The notes beneath the pieces are model-generated. The model was not told the origin of the DNA. It ran no database searches and saw nothing but the letters and a program-made list of their open reading frames with translations. Source: JAVBNH01 sp031551635 (lineage in GTDB: Bacteria > Bacillota > Clostridia > Oscillospirales > Acutalibacteraceae). From it: a stretch of DNA of 64,000 nucleotides. The position numbers and the translations under genes were made by a program. Location: assembly GCA_031551635.1 (NCBI GenBank), contig JAVBNH010000013.1, positions 1-64,000 on the forward strand, given 5' to 3'. This document shows positions 15,579-23,664 of this stretch, piece by piece; positions within the stretch are counted from its first letter, which is position 1, and every line of letters starts with the position of its first letter.

Positions 15579-15869
15579 ATGAAAAAAGTTACAATTGATT
15601 TCACAGGTTGTAAAAATATATATGAGATTCATTCGCGAATGAACGAAAAGCTTGATTTTCCGGATTTTTACGGTGAAAATCTTGATGCATTATGGGATGT
15701 GCTTACAGGTTTTATTGAATGGGATCAGATTATTTATTTAAAAGGGTGCACTGATGTCACGGAGCAGCTTGTACCATATATGGAAAAAATCATAATGATT
15801 TTCCGACGTGCAGAAGAGATGTACGGAGACATTGAAGTGCATGTAGTAGATTCTGATTTTTCTATATAA
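15579..15869 (+). CDS. Barstar-family immunity protein, copy 3
   Basis: 96 aa paralog, again 312 bp after the previous start. The helix DFYGENLDALWDVLTG is identical to copy 1, so Asp36 and Asp40 are intact, but position 77 is Arg (IFRRAEE) instead of the Glu matching barstar Glu76. The N-terminal half is nearly identical to copy 1 and the C-terminal end (GDIEVHVVDSDFSI) to copy 2, so recombination among copies is likely. The spacer carries GAGAGG as ribosome binding site. A heptamer repeat follows the stop. Confidence 0.9.
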   Translation: MKKVTIDFTGCKNIYEIHSRMNEKLDFPDFYGENLDALWDVLTGFIEWDQIIYLKGCTDVTEQLVPYMEKIIMIFRRAEEMYGDIEVHVVDSDFSI

Positions 15870-15872
15870 ATT

Positions 15873-15907
15873 TAGACATTAGACTTTAGACTGTAGACTG
15901 TAGACTT
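15873..15907. repeat. Tandem heptamer repeat (TAGACTK x5)
   Basis: Five consecutive 7-bp units TAGACAT, TAGACTT, TAGACTG, TAGACTG, TAGACTT just after the last barstar gene. It is one of several heptamer arrays in the window, each with a different unit. Confidence 0.85.
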
Positions 15908-16018
15908 CGGTCGCGCCTAAATTGCGATAGTTTTCAGCAATCTGCTTGCGAACAATTTAAAAAGTATTATTGAGCCAATTAAAAGCAGGTAAATTTTATA
16001 ATTATTCAATCATAACTT

Positions 16019-16054
16019 GCTCCTGAAAGCTTATACAACAAGGCTTTCAGGAGC
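16019..16054. terminator. Hairpin between the barstar array and the symporter gene
   Basis: A perfect 12-bp stem GCTCCTGAAAGC / GCTTTCAGGAGC with a 12-base loop. It is placed to end both the barstar transcript and the convergent symporter transcript. Neither side has a clean T-tract, so termination is inferred from position. Confidence 0.55.
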
Positions 16055-16100
16055 TCTTAATTCTTCAGATCCGCGAAATTTTATAGTTGGCAATTTTTTT

Positions 16101-17609
16101 TCAGGAAACAACACCGCTGTAGAAAAACTCTGTTTTTTCCGGCAGTTTTTCAGTTTTTGTTATTAGTGTTACAACGCAGGTGACGCAAATCGAAAGAACC
16201 ATTGCGATACAGGCGAAAAGCGGACCCTTTGAGGCAAGCATTGTCAAATTCGCATTCTCCGCTCCAAAAAGAAGAATCACCTTTGAAAGCGCGGGAATGG
16301 CTGCCGTGACGAAGCCTGTCAAAATGCCGCACCATGCCGCAACCTTTGTCAGCTTTTTCCAATACAGCGTCAGGAGATAAGGAGCGAGGAAGGAGCCGGA
16401 AATTATACCCCATGAGTATGCCATCATGTCAAGTATAGGAGTTTTTGTGTTTGCGATTATGTATGACATCACACAGAAAAGCAAACAGACAATTTTTGTA
16501 AGCATTGTGAGCTTTTTACCCTCAATTTTATTCTTGCGGCGACCGTCTATAAGGTCAATCGTCAGCGTGGAGCTGGCTGTTAGTGTAATCGAGCAGAGTG
16601 TTGAGACTGACGCGGAGATGAGAAGAACAATGACGATTCCGAGCAGAATATTTGGTAAATTCGACATTTTCAGTATTGTCGGAACAATAAAATCCTGATT
16701 TGCGGGAAGTGTCTCAAGGGTGAAGAATTTGTAGCAAAGAGAGCCTATAAAGTAGCCGCCGCCGGCAATCAAAAGGCAGAACAGCGTTGAAATTGTGATA
16801 CCTTTTTTCGCCTGCTTGTCGTTTTTAATGCCGAAAAACTTTCCAATCATATGCGGCAGTCCCCATGTACCGAAGCTGGTCATCAGAACAGTTGCGCTCA
16901 GAGTGGTAAACTGTGAGAAATTAAGCTTAGGCAGGCCCAGCGAGGTTTTCGAGTAATCCGCGATGCCCTTAAACCCTCCCACAGGGTCGCTTTTTATGAC
17001 ATAATAGAGCAGCATGACTACCCCGCCTATCATGACAATACCCTGGAAAAAGTCAGCACGCGCTTGAGCCATATACCCACCGGTCAGGAGTATCAGCGCC
17101 GAAACCACAGCGATTATTATCATGCAGACCGTCTCATCTATCCCGAGCAGGACAGTCGCGACGCTCGATAGCCCCTTATAAACAGAAGCTGAATACGGAA
17201 TCAGGAAAATAAAAATAACAAGCGCAGAAAAGGTTTTCATATTTGCACAGCCAAATCGGCTCTCAAGAAACTGAGGCATTGTTTTTAGGTGGAGCCTCGC
17301 GGAAATGTCCCTCGTGCGTCTAGCAAGCACCTTCCATGCGAGCCAGGAGCCGAAAACAGCGTTACCTATACCCGCGGCAATGCCCCAAAGCCCGAAGCTT
17401 TTGCCTGTTCCGCCCGCGTAGCCGACAAACATAACAGCGGAAAAATACGCCGTACCGTATGAAAGCGCGGACAGCCATGCCCCTGCGTTACGCCCGCCGA
17501 CAGTCAAGTCAGCGATGCTTTTTGTTTTTTTGCCTGTTACAAAGCCGATAACAACCATCACTAAAATATATGCGATTATCGTTACCCAGATTGCTGTGTT
17601 GCCGCCCAT
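16101..17609 (-). CDS. Sodium:solute symporter (SSS family)
   Basis: 502 aa with about 13 hydrophobic helices. The N-terminal IAYILVMVVIGFVTGKKTKS and ADLTVGGRNAGAWLSALSYG, then AAGIGNAVFGSWLAWK, are typical of the SSS (PutP/PanF-like) family. The substrate is not decidable from sequence; proline, pantothenate and sugars or sialic acid are all carried by relatives. The ATG at 17609 is preferred over a TTG at 17624, because the TTG lies inside the ribosome binding site (GGAGGTC). A promoter lies at 17691-17719. The 80-base leader contains an inverted repeat, GCTTTAA (17641-17647) with TTAAAGC (17668-17674), that could be an operator or hairpin. Confidence 0.9.
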   Translation of the reverse strand: MGGNTAIWVTIIAYILVMVVIGFVTGKKTKSIADLTVGGRNAGAWLSALSYGTAYFSAVMFVGYAGGTGKSFGLWGIAAGIGNAVFGSWLAWKVLARRTRDISARLHLKTMPQFLESRFGCANMKTFSALVIFIFLIPYSASVYKGLSSVATVLLGIDETVCMIIIAVVSALILLTGGYMAQARADFFQGIVMIGGVVMLLYYVIKSDPVGGFKGIADYSKTSLGLPKLNFSQFTTLSATVLMTSFGTWGLPHMIGKFFGIKNDKQAKKGITISTLFCLLIAGGGYFIGSLCYKFFTLETLPANQDFIVPTILKMSNLPNILLGIVIVLLISASVSTLCSITLTASSTLTIDLIDGRRKNKIEGKKLTMLTKIVCLLFCVMSYIIANTKTPILDMMAYSWGIISGSFLAPYLLTLYWKKLTKVAAWCGILTGFVTAAIPALSKVILLFGAENANLTMLASKGPLFACIAMVLSICVTCVVTLITKTEKLPEKTEFFYSGVVS

Positions 17610-17690
17610 AATTAAGACCTCCAAATATGCTTTTAGTATCGCTTTAAAGTTTCACCGCTTTCACGCGTTAAAGCTTAAACGTCAAAAAAT

Positions 17691-17719
17691 AGGATAACAT
17701 AAAAAAACACCCCTGTCAA
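17691..17719 (-). promoter_or_regulatory. Promoter of the symporter gene
   Basis: On the minus strand a perfect TTGACA (17714-17719), 17 bp, TATCCT (17691-17696). It sits just after the whiA stop, pointing away from whiA toward the symporter. Confidence 0.72.
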
Positions 17720-17748
17720 GAGTTTTTTTTATGTTTTTACCTTTATTT

Positions 17749-18639
17749 TTATATTTTTTTAGAAATTTCAATAATTTTATTTAATCTGTGATAAACACCT
17801 GAACGGGAGATGGGCTTTTTTAATGACTGACCCAGTTCGCTTAGGCTCATTTCGGGATTTTCCATACGTAAGAGGGCTAATTCACGCATGTCCTGTGGCA
17901 AAAAGTCAATTGAACCCTTTTTTATAATTTTCTCAATGGCTTCTATCTGATGCAAAGCCGCTTTTACCGCTCTGTCAATATTCGCGCTGTCAAAATTCAC
18001 TTTACGGTTGACATTATTTCGGATATTTTTCATTATTTTGACATTAATTAATTCTATTGTGGAGTTATTTGCGCCTATAGTAATGAGCAGGTTTTCTATC
18101 ATCTCGCTGTCTTTGAAATAAACGATATTCACTCCGTTGCGGCTTGTCATTTTCGGCTCAAGATAATCGAATTCATCAAAAAATTTCATAAAATCGCTGC
18201 ATAAATTCTTATATGGAATTGAAAACTCCAGGTGATAATCCTTTTCGGGCGCGCTGACTGTTCCGCAAGCCATAAAAACACCCCGCAGAAAAGCAGACAT
18301 GCAACACTCCTCGGAAAAATTCGCATAGTTTATTCTCACGCCGACATCCTTTGAATCATGACCGAAAAATGAGAGTATCGCATCCTTTTCCTTTTGTGAA
18401 TCAATGCTGACAGTATATTTTTCTGATTTCGACACTTTTATATCCGCGTTTTTACCGCTGAGCTCGTGTACAGCCTGAGCGTATTTCTGGCAAACGCCCT
18501 TATGCTCGGTCAGAATCGAAATATTGTAAGCGGAAAAAGACCTGCCGAAAAGGAAAAGCCCGTAGCTCTCCGCTTTCTGGCAGCACTCCTTATTTTCGAG
18601 TTGAGAAATTTCTGTTTTAACATCATGTGAAAACGACAT
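17749..18639 (-). CDS. whiA: DNA-binding protein WhiA
   Basis: 296 aa. WhiA combines a degenerate LAGLIDADG homing-endonuclease fold (CCMSAFLRGVFMACGTVSAP, about 105-125; YHLEFSI) with a C-terminal helix-turn-helix (PEMSLSELGQSLKKPISRSG). The start SFSHDVKTEIS is characteristic. In Streptomyces it controls sporulation; in other Gram-positives it affects cell division and chromosome segregation. Here it follows murB by about 100 bp, in the order hprK-sugar kinase-murB-whiA. In many Firmicutes rapZ and yvcK lie directly before whiA; they are absent here. Confidence 0.96.
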   Translation of the reverse strand: MSFSHDVKTEISQLENKECCQKAESYGLFLFGRSFSAYNISILTEHKGVCQKYAQAVHELSGKNADIKVSKSEKYTVSIDSQKEKDAILSFFGHDSKDVGVRINYANFSEECCMSAFLRGVFMACGTVSAPEKDYHLEFSIPYKNLCSDFMKFFDEFDYLEPKMTSRNGVNIVYFKDSEMIENLLITIGANNSTIELINVKIMKNIRNNVNRKVNFDSANIDRAVKAALHQIEAIEKIIKKGSIDFLPQDMRELALLRMENPEMSLSELGQSLKKPISRSGVYHRLNKIIEISKKI

Positions 18640-18692
18640 AAGAACCTCTAGCTATTAACTCTTTTCGTACCAAAACGTTATTTATGGTGTTT

Positions 18693-18718
18693 TGAAAAAC
18701 GCTAGCATGCGTTTTTCA
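18693..18718 (-). terminator. Hairpin after murB
   Basis: A perfect 10-bp stem TGAAAAACGC / GCGTTTTTCA with a six-base loop, 18 bases after the murB stop; on the minus strand it ends in a T run. It may partly separate murB from whiA. The neighbouring 17 bases (AGAGCTTGCTGAAAAAC on the minus strand) recur at 34911 after the ZIP gene. Confidence 0.5.
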
Positions 18719-18736
18719 GCAAGCTCTTTTTATTGA

Positions 18737-19651
18737 CTAAAATCCAATCTTTTTGACTTCCGTCTCCAGCGTTACACCCTTTTCATTTCTGACAGTTTCG
18801 CGCACAAGCTCAATAAGCTCAAGGATTTCCGCGGTTGTCGCCCCGCCTTTATTTATAATGAACCCTGCGTGCTTTTCGCTTACCTGAGCGCCGCCTACGC
18901 TTCTTCCTTTCAAGCCGCATTCATCAATCAGGGCAGCGGCATAAAAGCCCTCCGGACGCTTAAAGGTGCTACCCGCGCTCGGAAACTCAAGAGGTTGTTT
19001 TTCTTTCCTTTTCGAGAAAATATTATTCATTTCCGCTTTAATTTCGCGAGGATCGCCTTTTTCAAGCCGAAAAGCAGCGCCGGTTATTAAATATGACTTA
19101 TCACAGTAAAAACTGTGTCTGTATGAAAATTCAAGGTCATTTTTTTCTAATCTTACAGTCTTAAATGCCTCGTCCAAATGCTCAGAATAAATTAGACGGT
19201 CCTGGATCTCGCCGCCGTATGCGCCCGCGTTCATATATACAGCGCCGCCGACACTCGCAGGGATTCCATATGCAAACTCAAGACCGCTAAGCGAATTTTC
19301 AAGTGCGAAAAGACAAAGCTTTAATAAAGAAACACCGCTTGATGAAAAAATCACATCATCCTCGCAGGTTAATTCATTGAGCCCTCCGGCAGTCTTGACG
19401 ACAATCCCCCTGATTCCCTTATCGCTCACCAGAAGATTTGTACCGTTACCAATAAAGTACACCGGCAATTTTTCCCATTTCGCGAGATTAATAATATCCT
19501 CAACTGCTTGCTTACTTTTCGGAATCATCAGCAAATCCGCGTTGCCGCCTGTTTTAAAGCTGCAATGATTGCTCATCGGCTCATCAAAAAACAGCTGAGC
19601 GTCAATACCTATTTCTGCGATATTTTTAATAAAAGATTCCGAAAAGCTCAC
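18737..19651 (-). CDS. murB: UDP-N-acetylenolpyruvoylglucosamine reductase
   Basis: 304 aa, FAD enzyme reducing UDP-GlcNAc-enolpyruvate to UDP-MurNAc with NADPH in peptidoglycan synthesis. MurB landmarks: SNHCSFKTGGNADLL, VYFIGNGTNLLVSDKGIRG, FAYGIPASVGGAVYMNAGAY (active-site loop), FSYRHSFY (the short type II form) and FPSAGSTFKRPEG, whose Ser donates the proton. It starts at GTG with AAGG upstream. It is 18 bp downstream of the ROK kinase gene. Confidence 0.96.
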   Translation of the reverse strand: MSFSESFIKNIAEIGIDAQLFFDEPMSNHCSFKTGGNADLLMIPKSKQAVEDIINLAKWEKLPVYFIGNGTNLLVSDKGIRGIVVKTAGGLNELTCEDDVIFSSSGVSLLKLCLFALENSLSGLEFAYGIPASVGGAVYMNAGAYGGEIQDRLIYSEHLDEAFKTVRLEKNDLEFSYRHSFYCDKSYLITGAAFRLEKGDPREIKAEMNNIFSKRKEKQPLEFPSAGSTFKRPEGFYAAALIDECGLKGRSVGGAQVSEKHAGFIINKGGATTAEILELIELVRETVRNEKGVTLETEVKKIGF

Positions 19652-19669
19652 AAAATACCTTCTTTTTCT

Positions 19670-20617
19670 TTAATACTCAAGAACAGCTGCACCTATTATA
19701 CCAGCGTCATTCCCAAGCTGCGCCGAAACTATTTTCGTCTGTTTTTCGGCATAAATGCTGTAACGCTCTCTCTCGACGATTCTGCGGATAGGCTCAAGAA
19801 GCGTTTCGCCCTCGTGACCGATACCGCCGCCGACACAAATCATATCGGGCTGGAAGGCGTTTATAAGATTAATTATTCCGCAGGAAACATAGCTTATGTA
19901 TTGGTCAACAACCTTTTTCGCGCTGGCGTCGCCAGCCCTCATAGCGTCAAATGAGGTTCTGCCGTTAACAAGGTCGATATTGTTATTCACGAGCTCCCAC
20001 ATTTTGCTGTCCTGGTCGGCATGCATGGCGTCCTTTGTCTGAGCGACAAGAGCTGTCGCGGAGGCATACCTCTCCCAGCAGCCTCTCCTGCCACAATTGC
20101 ACTGCTCGCCGTTATAAACAATGACATGATGCCCCAGCTCACCCGCCGCGTAATTCATACCGATAAGCATTTTGCCGTCTATTACAACGCCGCCGCCGAC
20201 ACCAGTGCCGAGCGTTATGGCGATAAAATCCTTCGTGCCCTTACCCGCTCCGGCAACCTGCTCCCCGAGAGCAGCCGCGTTCGCGTCATTTTCAAGATAA
20301 ACTGGCTTCCCTGTTCTCTCCATAAGCATTGCCCTTGCGGGAACCTTTTTAAAATCAAGATTGTTCGCGAACTCAATGAGTCCGTTGCTCTTGTTTACAG
20401 TGCCGGGAGTGCCGACGCCGATTGACTTAACTTCGTCCATAGAAATTCCCGCCTGCTTAACCGCATCAAAAGCAACCTTTGCAATGTCATCCATAATAGC
20501 CTCGGCGCTTCGCGGCATATCTGTTTTTACGCTCGAGCGCGCTATAATATTATAGTTTTCATCAACAAGTCCCGCGACAATATTTGTTCCGCCAAGGTCA
20601 ACACCGATAGTATACAT
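19670..20617 (-). CDS. glk: ROK-family sugar kinase (glucokinase-like)
   Basis: 315 aa. The phosphate-binding motif YTIGVDLGGTNIVAGLVDEN begins at residue 2 and the ROK zinc signature CNCGRRGCWERYAS lies near residue 175; ENDANAAALGE and GTGVGGGVVIDGKML are further landmarks. It phosphorylates glucose or another aldohexose with ATP. The gene symbol is by similarity; N-acetylmannosamine kinase cannot be excluded given the sialate-lyase-like gene at 31655. The start is uncertain: an in-frame GTG at 20626 exists, but the GGTGA just after it is a good ribosome binding site for the ATG at 20617. It lies about 75 bp after hprK, with a heptamer repeat between. Confidence 0.9.
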   Translation of the reverse strand: MYTIGVDLGGTNIVAGLVDENYNIIARSSVKTDMPRSAEAIMDDIAKVAFDAVKQAGISMDEVKSIGVGTPGTVNKSNGLIEFANNLDFKKVPARAMLMERTGKPVYLENDANAAALGEQVAGAGKGTKDFIAITLGTGVGGGVVIDGKMLIGMNYAAGELGHHVIVYNGEQCNCGRRGCWERYASATALVAQTKDAMHADQDSKMWELVNNNIDLVNGRTSFDAMRAGDASAKKVVDQYISYVSCGIINLINAFQPDMICVGGGIGHEGETLLEPIRRIVERERYSIYAEKQTKIVSAQLGNDAGIIGAAVLEY

Positions 20618-20655
20618 TAATTTCACCGTTTCCTTTATTTTATTATTTATTAACT

Positions 20656-20689
20656 GTTACTTATACTTATTACTTATTACTTATTACTT
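20656..20689. repeat. Tandem heptamer repeat (ATTACTT)
   Basis: Three perfect ATTACTT units preceded by two imperfect ones (GTTACTT, ATACTT) in the hprK-glk gap. Same 7-bp periodicity as other intergenic arrays here. Confidence 0.8.
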
Positions 20690-20691
20690 AA

Positions 20692-21648
20692 TCAATTCAT
20701 ATCAAGCTCCGTCATCGGTAACTCCTCATCAAGCATACCGAGACTTTTCATGAGCTCCTTTGCCGCGTTGTAGCCCATTTTCTTCTGCCTGTTGTTCATT
20801 GCCGCGACCTCGATAATTATCGCGAGGTTTCTACCCGGCTTAACAGGAACAACGGCGCAGGGCACCTTCAGCCCCATTATATCAACAAATTCTTCGTCAA
20901 GCCCGAGTCTGTCATAAACCTTTTTCGGGTCCCAGGGTTCCATCTGAATAACCAGATCAATTTTCTCGATAAGCTTAACCGCGCCCATGCCGAAGATTCT
21001 TCTGGCGTTAATAATACCTATTCCGCGCAGCTCGATATAATGCCTGATATTATCGGGCGCAGAGCCGACTAGTGTCTTTGAGGATACCTTTCTGATTTCG
21101 ACAGCGTCATCAGCAATCAGGCGGTGTCCACGCTTTATCAGTTCGACCGCAGTCTCGCTTTTACCCACGCCGCTGTCGCCGAGAATCAGAACGCCCTCGC
21201 CCGAAACCTCAACAAAAACGCCGTGGCGCGTCACTCTTTCGGCAAGCTCAACGCCGAGGAATGATATAAGTGTAGCCATCGCGCCGGAGGTATTGTCAGA
21301 CGAGCGCAAAATGGGTACCTTATATTTTTTCGCGAGCTTCAGTGCTGTCTCACTGGGTTCAATATCTCTTGTATAGACGACTACACTGGGTTTTCGCGAA
21401 AAGAAATTATCAAGGCTTTTCGCATGTTCACGCTCGTCAAGGCTATCGAGATAGCTTTTTTCCGTCAATCCGATAAACTGAACGCGTTCAGCGTCAAAAT
21501 GCTCGTAAAAGCCGGTGAAAACCAGACCCGGACGGTTTACATCGTGCGAGGTGATAAAAAGCTCGGAAGCTTCACAGGGGGTATACAAGACCTCCAGAGA
21601 ATTGTCTTTTATTACTTTTTCCAGTGAGACAGAATATTTGCTGGGCAT
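20692..21648 (-). CDS. hprK: HPr kinase/phosphorylase
   Basis: 318 aa. It phosphorylates Ser46 of HPr in response to fructose-1,6-bisphosphate and reverses it, driving CcpA-dependent catabolite repression. Walker A is GDSGVGKSETAVELIKRGH near residue 155; LIADDAVEIRK and IRHYIELRGIGIINARRIFG follow; the HprK signature region includes VVPVKPGRNLAIIIEVAAMN. The N-terminal DRTGG-like domain is present. It heads the minus-strand run hprK-glk-murB. Confidence 0.97.
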   Translation of the reverse strand: MPSKYSVSLEKVIKDNSLEVLYTPCEASELFITSHDVNRPGLVFTGFYEHFDAERVQFIGLTEKSYLDSLDEREHAKSLDNFFSRKPSVVVYTRDIEPSETALKLAKKYKVPILRSSDNTSGAMATLISFLGVELAERVTRHGVFVEVSGEGVLILGDSGVGKSETAVELIKRGHRLIADDAVEIRKVSSKTLVGSAPDNIRHYIELRGIGIINARRIFGMGAVKLIEKIDLVIQMEPWDPKKVYDRLGLDEEFVDIMGLKVPCAVVPVKPGRNLAIIIEVAAMNNRQKKMGYNAAKELMKSLGMLDEELPMTELDMN

Positions 21649-21849
21649 AAAACACCCCTATTAGTTGCCGGGCAGTTTTACTGAATCAACTTTAAATTTA
21701 GTTAATAAGCGTATCTCAAAAGATAAACAGCAAAACCGGATATTCGGCAATTCTTATATTTTTAGACATTATATCTCACTTCGCTTAAAAATGCAATATT
21801 TTAACTAAGTTTATAATTATTTCTTGCATTTTACCATATTTATGATAAA

Positions 21850-21898
21850 CTAGATACTAGATGCTAGATACTAGATACTAGATAGTAGAAGCTAGATG
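21850..21898. repeat. Tandem heptamer repeat (CTAGATA x7)
   Basis: Seven contiguous 7-bp units (CTAGATA, CTAGATG, CTAGATA x3, GTAGAAG, CTAGATG) ending 34 bases before the alcohol dehydrogenase start, so within its probable leader. A weak promoter-like TTGCAT...TAAACT lies just upstream (about 21824-21851). The rest of 21649-21849 holds nothing I can support. Confidence 0.88.
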
Positions 21899-21932
21899 AG
21901 AAATAATGATATGGAAAGGTTAGGAAATTAAA

Positions 21933-23138
21933 ATGAAAATTAATGAAATCTATTTCAGGGCAACCCAGAATGTGTTAAAGGTGGCAGCCTATGCCCTTGA
22001 CTGGACACCGCCGAAGCTGATTACCGGCGCGGGCAGCATTAAGAAGCTGCCCAAGGTCATCAAGGCTATCGGCTATAACAAGGTGCTTATTGTGTCCGAC
22101 AAGGGCATAACCGGCCTCGGTCTAATTGACCCGCTCAAGGCCGGGCTGAGCGCGGAGAACATCGACTACACTGTTTATGACGGAACACAGCCGAACCCTA
22201 CAACTGTAAATATTGAAGAGGGACGCAAGCTCTATGTCGCTAACCAGTGTCAGGCAATTGTGGCTGTCGGCGGCGGCTCCTCCATGGACTGCGCGAAGGG
22301 AATCGGAGCGAGAATTGCGCGCCCGAATAAGGATATTGAAAAAATGAGGGGGCTCTTAAAAATCAACAAATCCCTCCCCACCCTTTTCGCTGTGCCGACA
22401 ACAGCCGGAACCGGCTCAGAAACAACCATAGTCGCGGTAATTACAAACCCTGAAACACATGAAAAATATACAATTGACGATAACTGTCTTATGCCTGAGT
22501 ACGCCATTCTTGACGCGGAGCTGACTCTCGGTCTTCCGCCGCATATAACAGCCGCCACAGGTATGGACGCTCTCACCCACGCTGTTGAGGCTTTCATCGG
22601 AAAAAGCAACACAAGCAGTACCGAAATGTACGCAAAGGATGCAGTTGACCTGATTTTTAAAAACCTCCTGACGGTTTATGAAAACGGCAAAAATCTTTTC
22701 GCGCGGGAAAACATGCTTGTCGCGTCTTACTATGCAGGTGTAGCTTTTACGAGAGCCTATGTCGGCTACTGCCACGCTATCGCACATTGCCTGGGCGGTC
22801 TCTACGGCACGCCGCACGGGCTTGCGAACGCCATCATTCTCCCGTGGCTGCTCGACTTCTACGGCCCCTCGATATATGAAAGGCTTGCTGCTCTTGCAGA
22901 CATCGCAAAGCTGACAGATTCTCTTGAAACAACGCAGGAAAAAGCAGAGGCGTTTATCGCTGAAATAAGAAGATACAACAATATTATGAACATACCTGAA
23001 AAATTCGACTGCATAAAAGAGGAGGATATTCCGACAATTGTCGAAAGAGCTCTACGCGAAGCTAACCCGCTTTACCCGGTCCCGAAAATCATGGACAATG
23101 ATTCCTGCACCGAATTTGTCAAGTCACTCATGATTTAA
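21933..23138 (+). CDS. Iron-containing (class III) alcohol dehydrogenase
   Basis: 401 aa. NAD(P)-binding GGGSSMDCAKGIGARIA near residue 112 and TTAGTGSETT follow the class III pattern. Metal ligands are expected in DAELTL, MDALTHAVEAF, CHAIAHCLGG and GTPHGLANAI. It interconverts a primary alcohol or diol and its aldehyde; the substrate is undetermined (ethanol, butanol, propanediol and lactaldehyde enzymes all have this fold). Because a fucosidase gene is in the window, lactaldehyde reductase is possible, but this is not linked. Next gene after 23 bp. Confidence 0.92.
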   Translation: MKINEIYFRATQNVLKVAAYALDWTPPKLITGAGSIKKLPKVIKAIGYNKVLIVSDKGITGLGLIDPLKAGLSAENIDYTVYDGTQPNPTTVNIEEGRKLYVANQCQAIVAVGGGSSMDCAKGIGARIARPNKDIEKMRGLLKINKSLPTLFAVPTTAGTGSETTIVAVITNPETHEKYTIDDNCLMPEYAILDAELTLGLPPHITAATGMDALTHAVEAFIGKSNTSSTEMYAKDAVDLIFKNLLTVYENGKNLFARENMLVASYYAGVAFTRAYVGYCHAIAHCLGGLYGTPHGLANAIILPWLLDFYGPSIYERLAALADIAKLTDSLETTQEKAEAFIAEIRRYNNIMNIPEKFDCIKEEDIPTIVERALREANPLYPVPKIMDNDSCTEFVKSLMI

Positions 23139-23161
23139 CAGTGACTTTGAAAGGTAAACCG

Positions 23162-23596
23162 ATGACAGTTATAAAAGCAAATGAAACGGAAATTGAAAGG
23201 CTTATTGCGAAATATCCCCACATCGTGAATGTAATCTGCCTTGGCGAATTATCCTTCACCCTCATAGCTTTTGACGAAAACGGTGAGGCTCTGGCGTTTC
23301 TCTCAGCTTTTTATCGCGAAATTCCCGCTCCGCTCGGCGGCGCGGGTGAAATTTTTATCAATGTTATCGATGTTTTTGACAAAAAAATGCAGCACAGGGG
23401 CATCGGTACTATGCTTGTGAAAAAAGCCGTTTCATTCGCGCGGGAGCTTGACGCTGTTCAGCTTCGGGCATACTGCGAAATCGGCAATACCGCATCCCAT
23501 ATGCTGTGGCTTAAAAACGGCTTCGGCATTTCTCCAGTTAAAGACAAAAACGGTGTTATTCTCGGCAGCTTTGTCACCTGCCGCATTCAAAAATAA
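23162..23596 (+). CDS. GNAT-family N-acetyltransferase
   Basis: 144 aa. The acetyl-CoA binding motif A is INVIDVFDKKMQHRGIGTML near residue 75, followed by VKKAVSFARELDAVQLRAYC and an NTASHMLWLKNGF motif B. It transfers an acetyl group to an unknown amine. ATG at 23162 is chosen with AAAGG six bases upstream; the earlier in-frame GTG at 23141 has none. It lies between the alcohol dehydrogenase and GH172 genes, probably co-transcribed. Confidence 0.85.
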   Translation: MTVIKANETEIERLIAKYPHIVNVICLGELSFTLIAFDENGEALAFLSAFYREIPAPLGGAGEIFINVIDVFDKKMQHRGIGTMLVKKAVSFARELDAVQLRAYCEIGNTASHMLWLKNGFGISPVKDKNGVILGSFVTCRIQK

Positions 23597-23664
23597 TATT
23601 TTTATTGAAATAATGCAACAGTTTTAATATAAAAACACTCTAATTAGAAAAGGACGGAAATTTT

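Noticed and set aside
21850..21898. CRISPR-like array
   Set aside because: The repeat units are 7 bp with no spacers and no cas genes are present.
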